DNA from: Discostella pseudostelligera
Taxonomy: Eukaryota > Bacillariophyta > Thalassiosirophyceae > Thalassiosirales > Thalassiosiraceae
Direction of reading: 5' to 3'
NCBI GenBank assembly: GCA_036940085.1
Contig: JALLBK010000250.1
Location: 1 to 23,682 of the forward strand
DNA: 23,682 nucleotides
Shown: piece after piece, positions 1-11,500 of the stretch
Position numbering within the stretch: the stretch's first letter is position 1
Layout of the letters: each line of letters begins with the position of its first letter
Program-made: the position numbers and the translations under genes
The notes under the pieces: model-generated
What the model saw: only the letters and a program-made list of their open reading frames with translations
Databases searched by the model: none
Told to the model about the DNA's origin: nothing

Positions 1-1063
1 GGCTGATATTGCTACGGGGGTGCCCACTTTTTGCTGTTTGCTGGGTGTTCACCTATGGTTTAAATGACTGCCCAGAGGTCAATTTCTGGACTTTGGACAT
101 GATTTTTGTTGCATTGGACTCTCCTTATCAATAGTAAGACAGAGCACATCAGTTCTGGACTTTTACAATCCCTTGCATCGGACGTGTGCAACTTGCATAG
201 TGGTATGAACCCATTGACCATCGCCTCACTCAATATGTCAAGTCCATTGCAATAACAAGAATGAGGGATAATGGCCATGCATCAATCACTGGCACTAGGG
301 GCAAATGATGGTGTGGTCATAGTCGCAGATTTGGGTCTAGTTCTTGCACAAATTTGGAAGGCTAAAATTGTTTGCAACTCATGCAGTGCTAGCATGATGG
401 ATACAGAACCCATCATTGACTTCTCCTCAATATGGCAAATTGTTGATTGTTCAGTGGCAATCAGCCAGTGGCATTTGGTTGGTTAGCTATTGGAGCCAGT
501 GTTGACTGGCTAATGACATGATCATTTTGTGATTTATCATGATGCTCTACAGGTGGAAGGTGCACCCAGGTGAAAATTAAATAGGGAGGAACATTGCAAC
601 CCACTTTTTGTATGAAGTTGAACAGTTACAGCTAAGTGGGAAGGTGTCACATATGGAGTACCATCACCGGATACTGGAGATAATGATCGCCATTATGGTA
701 TTTCTTCAAATACTTCCACCTTCCACCACCACCACTTCTGCCTTCCAGCTAGACGCACTAGGAAGAGTCAGAGGTTTCTAAATAACCTATTTGAACAGTG
801 ATATTGTCCCAAAGTCACTTTAAGGTACATTAGAAGTAGTACTTCTATCACGGAAAGGACCATTCAGGCATCAAGTCAATCCTAGTGTTTCAGCTTCTAC
901 CTTGATGACTTGTGTATGTTACCTTCCAAGAGCAAGCAGAGAAAGCCACGAGGATTGAGGACTTTAGCCCGGCATCAATCTGTGGAGATGCAAGAATGGT
1001 GGAGTGCAAAAGATTACTCTACATAAAGACTCCATAAAAACCCAATGTTGTAAAGCATTATTA
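1..1063. other. No identifiable gene; short open stretches only
   Basis: Composition is ordinary and no open frame exceeds about 72 codons. Three plus-strand stretches are the longest: 271-486, 581-781 (66 codons, including THFLYEVEQLQLSG and MEYHHRILEIMIAI) and 886-1026 (46 codons, ending 49 bases before the ligase stop). They are in different frames and could be exons of a convergent gene or remains of a mobile element, but I recognise no family and assign no function. Confidence 0.4.
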
Positions 1064-1069
1064 TTTATT
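1064..1069 (-). terminator. AATAAA polyadenylation-type signal after the HECT stop
   Basis: AATAAA on the minus strand begins six bases after the TAG stop at 1075. If it is used, the 3' UTR of the ligase mRNA is very short, about 20-40 nt. Protist polyadenylation signals are often degenerate, so this may be coincidence. Confidence 0.35.
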
Positions 1070-1074
1070 CAAAT

Positions 1075-2554
1075 CTAAGCAAATCCAAAACCAGAACTAC
1101 CTTCATTTATTGCATAAAGTAGTTTCTCTCTCATTTCTTCCTCAGAGTTATAGACAGGCAAGTCGAGGGTATTAAAACAAGTGTGTGCTGACATCAGCGC
1201 GCCAGCAGGCCCGGACGCCTTACAAATATTAAACTTCTGCACTCCTCTCATACCTGGCAATTCACTGAAGCCAGCTAATGGAACTTTTGAACTGCCCGTG
1301 GCAAACTGCAGAAAAGCTGCCTTTTCACTTCTTGTGAGAGAAAACAATATATTCCAGAACCACCCGATCTCCTTATCTGCTGGTCTATACCCATTGTACT
1401 CAGTATTCTTCTTCAAGTCGTGAACATCTATGTCAGGCAATCCCGAAATGAGAAGCTTAGTTCAAAAATAGAAGTGACGTTGGTATTGTTAGACTGTGAG
1501 AAGGCGACGGAAAGTATGCGTCGATAGTGGTCATGTTACAATTCTTGATCACTCACCTCTAATTCTCTTGCATTGAAAACACTTATAAGTTGCTTGTCCA
1601 CTATCTCATGAAAGCCTACCAGAAAAGCCTTGATCTAAAATGATGAAAGTGAGGTCAGAATAAGATCACCAACGTACAAAATAATGAAAGGTCTAGTACA
1701 GCGAATACCTGTTTTTCAATTGCAGTTGTCATGCGGTGCTGGCAAACAAGATCCACGTAACGTTCTTTCGAGTCCTCCGTGACAGGTATTTTACGACCGC
1801 CTGGAATGAGATCAATAGTCTGACTTCGCCCGAACGAGTGATCCTCTAGAGAAAAAGTCAGTTCCAGTCCTATGTCTTCCAAATTGTGCTCCATTATCAC
1901 TTGCAGATTTTTGTAGTACTAACAACGTTAATTGTTGGAGTATTTGGAGGATGTTTGAGAAGGTTAGAAGTCTGACAAAGAGATAAGACTCGCCATTTCG
2001 CACAAGTTCTTACATCAGGGTCAATGGCTTGCATGTCGTGGTGAGTGGGTTTCACTCCCAACATGTGCTTGTACAGACTTCTGGTGAAGTGAGCATCAAG
2101 TAGAAATCCATCGACGACAGCTTTACCGACAATACGCCCAACGAATCTGAAATATCTCAAGTCATCGGGATTGATGCTGCTGTTTGGATTGGGTTGGAAC
2201 GTGCAGCCGTCTTCTGTTGACATGAACAAAGCATAATTTGGATTGAACATTTCTTTTGCCAAAATTGCCTAGCACAAATAGAAGATTGAGCAAGAAAGAA
2301 AGATAGTGTGAACTAAAACGAGGCGAAAGACCAATAGAAGAATATTATTAACATGACTTTTCGAATCACTCCGAAAAAACTTACGAAGAATTCACGCGAG
2401 AGACCACCTGCGTCAACACCATCTTCGTCTTGGAATGTAACATGAAGACGTCCTCGAAGCTCATCCGCGTTACGATGGGTAAACGCATGAAATGAATCTT
2501 CAAACACGTGTTTCCGGCGAAGATTGAGCCTTAGACTACCATGACGGCGACTCG
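1075..2554 (-). other. HECT catalytic domain (last five exons)
   Basis: Residues of about 4312-4675, across exons 2554-2385, 2268-2014, 1918-1709, 1634-1557 and 1455-1075. Visible landmarks in order: VFEDSFHAF, LRGRLHVTFQDEDGVDAGGLSREFF split from its continuation by an intron, FRFVGRIVGKAV, DPDYYKNL formed across an intron, TFSLEDHSFG, DLIPGGRKIPVTE, FHEIVDKQL, NTEYNGY, and the catalytic loop HTCFN. The catalytic Cys is about residue 4642, codon at 1179-1177. The protein ends in GFGFA, the usual hydrophobic C-terminal tail of this subfamily with its essential near-terminal Phe. Every expected catalytic element is present, so the ligase should be active. Confidence 0.97.
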
Positions 2555-5500
2555 CTGGGGTAATGCGTCAGAGCTTATCAGAATATGACATGCCCATACC
2601 GCCACAGTAGCACGATCACTTACCTTGCTGTTTCACTCGCCGTAGTTGAGATTTGAACCAAGCCCTGGATAAAGTTAGAAAAGGATTTCAGGATTTTGCG
2701 AGTGTCACGATGTGAAACAAATGCGCCTACAACTACAAACCTCTTCACATCGAAATCGAGACATGAGCGACACTTGGGTATCTTTATCATCGCTCTCAAT
2801 CCTTTCTCTAGGAGCAATGGGTTAGAGCGTATCAACGCATTCCTGAGGAGAGCAATTCAGAACATGACGGTGAGACAAATAGCAACAGTTCAGCACGACG
2901 ATCGTAATTTCTTACAGCAATATTTTGTTTCCTGCCGCAAATTGCACAACCCGGAGATTATCATTAACATAAGAATCTTCAGAAGAAGCAGGCTCACTTT
3001 CACCTGAGTGGGGAGTCGTATTCACCATGAAAAATGCCTCAATTGCGGGCAAAAATCGAGTGATTAACCCTGAAATAAAAAGCGAAGGTTAATTCCGAGA
3101 CAAATACGATAGAATTCATTGATGTGAAGATTGTGCACATACCCGCTATACTGTTCTGGAGCTTGGGTTGTTGCCTGCTTGACATTTCACCAGTTAGATC
3201 ATTTACCTCAGTATCATCAATCTCATTTTCATCTGAATCTAGGTTGGCAACTCCTTCAAGTGTTAAGTATTTGGGTAGTGTGAGTAAGGGTCGCTCAGCC
3301 AAGCAATGAGCAAAGAGTGAAGTTACCAACCTTCCAAAACAGACACAGCCTTTAGACAGATATCCAGCTGTTTCCATAACGATTCCAAGTTAAGACTTCG
3401 AAACAAGGAAAAGAACTCGACAGAACTCCCTTCACTTTTCGTTTCATCATCCTGAGCGCACAACGATGTAAGCATTTGAAGCACACGAAGAAGTTTCATT
3501 TCAGAATTACTTGTAGAAAGCGAGACCGCACTGGAAGGAGTACCCACAACTAGATCATCATCCACAAGGCCGAATCCTCCTGTCAATTCGTTTCGCTGTA
3601 ATTTTCGTCTCAGGTTTTCAGCTGCTGAGCTCAAATGTATGCTTACGGCCTTCAAATCCAAAATTGCAGCTCTACCGAGGCCTAGGGACAGGCAAAGATG
3701 GGGATCAGGTAAATTGGGCTGACAACTTATTGACCAGATTTGCTTTCAAGTGCATTTACCTTCAGCAACCGTAGCGAGCTCGTCGATGATGTATTCGCGA
3801 TTTGCCTGTGTTAGAAAGAACCGATGATGATTTGTGTTGGCTGTGACGTTTTTGGAACAGGAATCGATATCCTTCCACCACTTACCTCAACCCGACTCAG
3901 TCGTCTTGTCAGGGTGTTTATCTTTAGAAAAGAGGAATCCTTGCAGCTTTCATTGGCAAGTAAATTTATCAATAGATGCAGCCTCCTTCTGGACACAACA
4001 ACTCTGTCATTTGAGTGCAACCTCAATCATCAGAGAACTCTCATGACACATTCAAGAATGGTAAATCATGGTGACTTACCGGGGTACCTTGACCCACTCT
4101 TTTCCCGGGGATGATTTGTCAGTAACCAAATCTATTTCTTGCTCATCTTTTGGAAGTAGACTAAGAATGACAAGGGAAGGGATGTCTACCCGTCAGTACA
4201 GCCCCACACATTAAATTACGTCAAGCCAAATTCACTTACCTCATAGGGGCAACGACGATTTCAAGAAGACCCAGAAGCTGCTCGAGATTTGATGCACTCT
4301 GCGAGTATTGATTCATTTCGAGGAGGTCCAATAGCTGTCAAACGAATCAATGGTTAGCGCGATCCCAATAAATAACCGAAATGTACGACACGTGACATAC
4401 CTTATCTAAGCACGACGTGCCATCTGTGCAATCCTCCTCAGTTCGCACCAACATGCTAAACGCCACCCGGGGCGAGGCTTTGCACAACGAAGAGAAGCAA
4501 GCAATTATGCGCCTTGCAACAACTGGTGGGATCATACCATCACATTTCGACGAACCGCGGGCACTAGCAGGCAAACTAGCTGCCACAGTCATTGCAGAGT
4601 TGCCCATCGGCCTTCTCCTGAACGATCCGACATTAGGTCGGACACTTCTTTCTTCCGCCATGTCTGTCAGTGAACCTTTGAAGAAGTAAAAATACAGCGA
4701 TAAACCAGACGTTCCACTGAAGAAATTGATACGCATTATGACGACTTACCTATTAAAGAAGATGGCGGAAAAGCTGACAAGCAGGGACGGCTAGTTCCGT
4801 TTGAATCCAGCCCCTTCAATAATTCCAATACAAAAGGTCGCTCATTGTGCAACAGGCCAAGCAGCGCATTCAAGAAAAAAATCCTCATCGTCTTATCGCA
4901 GAGACATAAATTCAACATCAACTTGTGCACGACCCGCTGCGGATGTATGGGAGACAACTGTTTCGGCAGTTGACGGTTGTTTTTGAGAAACAAAGCTAAC
5001 ACATTGAAATGAGTAAAACGATTCAGAACCTCACCAAATAGAGCAAGCTGAGGAAGGATTTTGCTGACTGCGTCGTTAGCAAGGGTTCCATCCATACACT
5101 TTCATTTCTATCTGACTCGATTCGCTATAAGGAGCAAACTCTACGTAAGAACAAAATATGAAAGCCAGATGGAGCGGACACAAAGTCAAACTCACCATTT
5201 TTCCGTTGCGCTGCCGACGACCTCTTGATAGAACAGGCTGACCATCTGACTGTTGAGCCAGTCTGTCTGCGATGTGTGCCCCATTATTTTCTTCCACTCG
5301 ATGCCTCTGTTGAGATGCGAACCTTTCACGCAAAACGTTCGCCTCAGCTATGAGGGTCACAGGTAGAGTTGATATGAATGCTAAAAGGAAATTATTGGTC
5401 AGAGAAGAAATAGGAGTCATGGTGCACTATGAAATGATAATTGATACTCACCATCGTCTGCTGTAAGAAGTATCTCCTGCCTCAAATCAGGTGCAAGCGA

Positions 5501-8500
5501 TGCCAAAAAGCTATGAATCGAAGAGAAGGTTAAAAAGATGAATGAAAAATAATACGGTTGACGCTTCTGTTCGCTAGAGGACCCACCTCGCGTTATCCAT
5601 TTCTTCTACGTTGGCAGGATCGGCAACCTGTGAAGATTGTTCTTCGCGTAGCCGCTGCTGATTCTGCTCTTCAATTATTTCCCTCCTCAAATCCTCCGGC
5701 AACGCAGCAAGAGCTTCTGGATCGAGCCCTGACTCAGTTATTTGTGCAGAAACTTCGTGCTGCTGTATAATTTCTTGCTGCATATCAATAGGAAGACTAC
5801 TGAACACGTCAGGATCAATGTCAGGTGGACAAGTTAACTGAAATTCCTCAGGCGCCCCATCATCACCCCCCTCTCCATCGGTTTCCTCATTGAGCTCACG
5901 AGGATCTGCCCCGAAGTCGCCAGGAATCGCGTCGTCGTCTTGAGCCTGCTCCCCCGCGCCCCCTGCAGCTTCAACATGTACATCAGCACCGTCAGTTGTA
6001 GGATGTGTCTGATTGATTGGACGTGGAGGTTCAAGAGCTGGCTGAGATATCGAAAGCCCAGTAGCCATGGCACAACTCACTTCAGCAGTTTCTGATTGCG
6101 CTTCTCGAGTCACAGGTGGCTGATTAGTTGTTGAACCAGCATCCTCCATATTATTATCTTCAGCAGGTGACTCCACGCCGTCTACTTCATCCACTACTTC
6201 ACCATTCTCAGATTCTTGATTCCTTATCAAAGGATCTGTTTGTCCTTCTTGAAAAGGGCCAGAGGCACTCATCCTGTTCTGTGAGTTAATCTCATCTTGC
6301 ACGAATGTATTCAGAGCCTGTCCAAATGAAGAACTAAAGTCCTCAAGGGGTAATCCATCATCTGCCCAAGAACCATTCAGCATGCTTTGATTTATTCTCG
6401 AACCATCGTGTGCTTCAGCGCGGATAGGACCTCGAATGATGCTCCCGTTTGCATCGACGGAAAATGAGCCAGCTGAATGCCTTAAATTATTACGGTCCGG
6501 TGTAGAATTGCGACCCTCTCTTAGGGATGGAAGAGTTGACACTGCAGAGCTAATAGACGTAACGGGTGGAAGGGATAGGCTCTGAATTAGAGGGTGCACA
6601 AATGCACCATTCCNCTGCAGAGCTAATAGACGTAACGGGTGGAAGGGATAGGCTCTGAATTAGAGGGTGCACAAATGCACCATTCCTAACCAGGATCTGC
6701 GCGAATTGAGTTGATAAGGAAATACCCCCAGGAAAGAGGTGGGTGTCATATGTCGAAGGGATATCCGAATCGCGGCCATGATCTTCTTCGTTAGCGAGCA
6801 TTATGAAACCGTGGTCCTGAATACCTGCGCCAGTGGCCGGAGCTCCATAAACAACTTCCATAGGGCTGCTGAAGAGAAATTAGCGGGAAGGATGAGGGAG
6901 AGACCAGTGCCAAAAAAAACATCATCCAGTCTTACCTCATCTCAAAACGATGACGGTTGCTAGAAACAAGTGTGGTGGAGATGCTGAACTGATGCACTGC
7001 AGGACGAACATTTCCAGCAAGACCACTCGAACTAGCGCGGTTCGTGAGCCCGGCAGAGAAAACACCCGCGCCTGTGCTTAATCTTCCTTCCCCTCTGTCA
7101 CCTCGAATTAAACGTATACCTAGCGAATCTTCAAATTCAGAGAGCCCTTCAAGTCCAATATCACCGCGCAAAATATTTCGCATTGTTGCAGCAGCATCCA
7201 TTAAAAAGCCACCATTCGCAAGGTGATGTTGTCGCCCTAAACTATGGTGTGGCTGAACCATATCCAATAGCATACTGCCCAATGCACTGCGGTCACTGTT
7301 ATCAATTCGAGTCCAACCACCTTCCGTGACATCATCCAAACCTTCATTACCTACCACTGCCTCATGCTCCAAACCACTATGTTCCTCATCATCGGCATCT
7401 ACATCAAATAAAAAATCTTCGTGCGACTCTTCATCGCCTTCGGCTTCCTCTTCCCCCTCATCTTCTTCGGTTTCATCAGCTAATAAGCTATCATCATCGT
7501 CAACAACTTCCCCGTCACTTTCATCAATGCTCTCATCGTCATCTTCAGATGACCCATCACTAGAAACTTCTTCGCCTGAAGAGCTTTCATCATCGTTGGA
7601 GTCATCAGAGAAATCAACATGACCTAATCGAACTAGAATGGGGATGGGTGTAAGTAAGCAGTTTAAGCATATCATAATAGGGATAGTTTTGCATACCTTC
7701 TATCTCTGAACTTCCATCCGAATCTTCGTCCATGCTTTCGTCGACATCTTCATTACTACTATCGTCGACACTTTCACCTAAGCTATTGCTTTCACCTAAA
7801 AGGTGGTGTCGCACAGTATGACCATCAAAATCATCCTCTAGCACTGCTTCGTAAATTTGGCTTCCATTACGTTGACTGGATTCGAATGTTACACGTTGCG
7901 GTTCTTTGCTCATTTTGACGGCCTTTTCTTTCTCACGCAGTTGCATCTCATTGACGGTGGTGATAACACTGCCTCTAGTATATATTTCCAGTGCTCGTAT
8001 GATGCTTGACTGCGAAAAAGAGGTGGCAGCAGCATTAAAGTGAACTGTCTCATACTATGCGATGACAAAAATTAAACACAAGCAAACAACTCACTGCCAC
8101 CGAGGACGCCATTGGACTGTCAGATAAGAATGAGGATAGGAACGGTGAGCACTTCCATTGAGGCTGAATCAATAGAAAAATACGGTTCGACTTACTGGTG
8201 CAGATCAATTCTTTCAATTGCCGCCATCAAAGCACGGGCGATGCTATGCTCCATCATCATTTTCACTACACCAAAGGAAAGAGTGGAATTCAAATCCTGA
8301 CTGATTAAGCTGTTGTTGCTAGACCTTGGGGCTGAAAGACCATACACCAAGTCCCCCCATGTTGAAACCGCCCACATCATTTCTGCCCCATCCCGGACAT
8401 TTTTCGTTATGGATATGGGAGCTTGTCTCTCAACAAGGAGTGACCCGCATCTCAAAGCGAATACCAAGTCAGCGACGACACTACGACGGCCTTCGCCTGA

Positions 8501-11500
8501 GCGAGCGATGAGGCATACGATTAACCGAGCGCCAGCCTGAGACATTGTTGTCCTACTGAAATCTTGCAGCCTGACGACCTTTTCACTGTCGGTGAAGCTC
8601 CTGCCCAAATCCTGTTTCGAGGTTAGCCGTGGCAGGGATATTATTTTGTGAAGAATATAGGACACTGCAGTTTGTGGTGGATCGGGGCATCCAGATATTG
8701 CATTGCAAAATCCTCTCTTGGGCTTGTAGCGGAGAAGTGCGGCCCCACACGCAGGGACCGCCAGTACAAGATCCGACAAAATATCCAAATAATCAGTAGG
8801 TTTCAGGAATGTTTCGACTTGAGTTCCTATTTCAGGTTCACTCATAATTTCGTTGAGAAGAAGAAAGCTGATATGATTAGCGGAAGTTCCATTAAGTTGG
8901 AGGTGATTTTTTGAGACGCTTTTCGTAGAAAGGATTGATTTGGGACTTTTTGCTGTCAGCGACCGGTGGGGTGATTTGCTGCGTCCTCTCATCATTCGCC
9001 CTGATGGATCTACTTGAATTGCATGTTTTTCCGTTGTGCATGCATCAGAGACGTTCCGAACAAAGTGCGAGCCTAACAACTTCGTATTTCGCCCCCGTTC
9101 CTCGGTACTGAGCAATGCAACCTGGGGTACGAAAGAACTTGACAAGTTCGCCTCAGAAAATGAATTAATTTTCATAGTAGTTGCAAACGCCTTGACAAAT
9201 ACTGAGGGATCTCTGCAAACTAGTGGTGCGCATGCCCGCATGAAAGTCTTCAAATTAATCTTCTCATAAAAAAATAGGCGAGGTGAGTAAAGCATGAAAT
9301 TTTTCTGAATTCAACAGTCAGAAGATTACTTACTTTTGGCTGATCCAACGCACTGTGTGAGGGATGTTGCTTCCTGTATATCTTCGTCACCACACTGCGA
9401 ATTTCTGTCTCCATCATGGCGTGCAAAGTAGCTTCATCCTCCAACATCCGACGCAGGGCAACTGAAACAATGTGCTTGTTCCCGGGAAAAAATGAGCTGG
9501 CTGGCAACCGAAGCAACACATCAGCTCCCCCCCTTTGCAAGCACAGGGATGAAAGATGACGAGAACGAAGGAGTCGTACCAACAGCAACAAAAGAGCTTT
9601 GAAGAATAGACAATGGAGATCGGATGGGATGGAAAATGGACATAGAATGAAGGTCTCTGACAGTCTGAAAGGACTTACCATTCAAAATGATGGGCGGCGG
9701 GCAAACTCTTTTAAGGTGGGCTTGGTCAATCACACCCTTCTTCGTTTTCAGCCCAAGCAGTTGCAAACACAGCAGCATACACGCCTCCTGTGTTTCAGTG
9801 TGCAAAAGTGGAAGGAATGGGGGGAGTTGCGGGAGCGAGGCTGACTGGTCTTTAGGGCTGTGATCGCATTCTACACCAGCTGGAGTATCGACAAGTTTCT
9901 CGCCGCTGTCCTTGTTCTTCTTCGGAGTAATTTTACCAGCATCCTTGTTGTTTATCACTGTCGAAAACACGTGCTTAAGCGTCGACACTTGCTTCCTATG
10001 CAAACTCTTATGTTCCTATAAAACGGGATACGTTGAGAAGGAGTGTCCAACGGCTTTTCAAATCAGTCAATGCAAAGACTCACCGACAAAACTTTAGCAT
10101 ATTCGCTCTTCTTATTCGGTAATTTTGTGACGCCTCCTTCTTCAAACCCCTCTTCATCAAGTGTAATTGATGTTGGCGTTGCCATCACTTCAAGCAGAAG
10201 TAGCGCTGAGGTCAAGAATAGACAGTTTAATTGAAACCTAGCGACATAAATGCAGACTCAATTATCAAACTTCAGACCCACCTGGGGCTAGCCATACAGG
10301 CCAGACCGAGCGAGATTCCACATCTCCCCTATGTGGCGATGATGCTAGGGTGCAATTCCGAACACAATGCGTAATCATTCCAACTATGCCATTGCGAAGA
10401 ACTAGTGGCCGAAGTTTAGGGAGGGCCCGGAAGAAAACCACAGAAGCATGGACAATCGCTGCGAAACCAGTCTCGTGCCCAATTTTCACCTGACAATGCT
10501 GCAAGAACAGGGGATCCGAGTGTATGGAGATCAATGCTGAGAATGGCTGGGGTGCAATTGGAAAGAGTAGGCCATCTCGACAAATAGAAAACTTACAGAT
10601 GGTATCTTGAGATTAGCTTTGGATTGTCTTCGTGGGTCCTCAAGGCAGAGCTTCAAACGTCGGAGTAATTCTGATCCGATGGTAGAATCAAGAGAAGGAT
10701 AGAGACGGCAGCAATCAAGTAAAAAATTCGATATGATGATGACTACACCCTGCGAGTCACAAATCGCGTCATGGTGCAACTGCCAACTATCAGTGTCACC
10801 TGCAGCCCTGACATCGCAACCCTCAACGATATTCAGGCTAATTCGATACGACGACTCCTTCATAATTTCCAAATATTGGCCTGCTTCCGACGCAAGCTTT
10901 TCCTCAATATCTTTTCCCTTATTCACGCTCGACTCATCTGTCGACAAAGTCTTTGTTTCGAACTTATCGCTGCTGCCTTTCGATGCAGTTAACTCCTCCG
11001 CGTCGGGTGGTTGATGCTGAGCAACGTCGTCACCTGCAAGTTCGTCATTTGATGACGAAGTCCGAGACTCATTTTGTTCTTGCTGTTCCAAACTCCCCTG
11101 TCCTCCTTGCCGAAGAACCCTTCTCCGTTCTGAAAAGAATGAATAAACGGAAAAATAAGGAAAAAGCTAAACGATGAAAATGTCGTCGCAATAGTTGATA
11201 GACGATTGGTTGTCGGAACCACATACCTATGGTTGCAGGAGACGGAGGTGGGCGCTGAAGATCGGCAAACGGAGAAAATGTGAACTAAAATGAAAATAGC
11301 AATGAATCGTCAGCAAATAATGTTTGGATATTTTACGTACCAGTAGAGCGTATTCCATGGCTAACTCCACCTGTAAAAAAGAGAGTTGTGAATGTAAGAG
11401 GTTGCTGTGGATAAATGTGATCGAGTCAGCACAATTTGTCCAAACTCACCTGATTAGTCCCAGCACTTTCCAAGGCCTCAATTGCGTGTTCTCGACCGAA

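Noticed and set aside
886..1026. FYLDDL, resembling the reverse-transcriptase Y-x-DD box
   Set aside because: Only 46 codons between stops, no flanking reverse-transcriptase motifs and no terminal repeats; a four-residue match is not enough.
7326..7622. Plus-strand Ser-rich open frame
   Set aside because: It is the complement of the acidic Asp/Glu/Ser tract of the ligase; the Ser and Pro richness follows from GAT/GAA codons read backwards.
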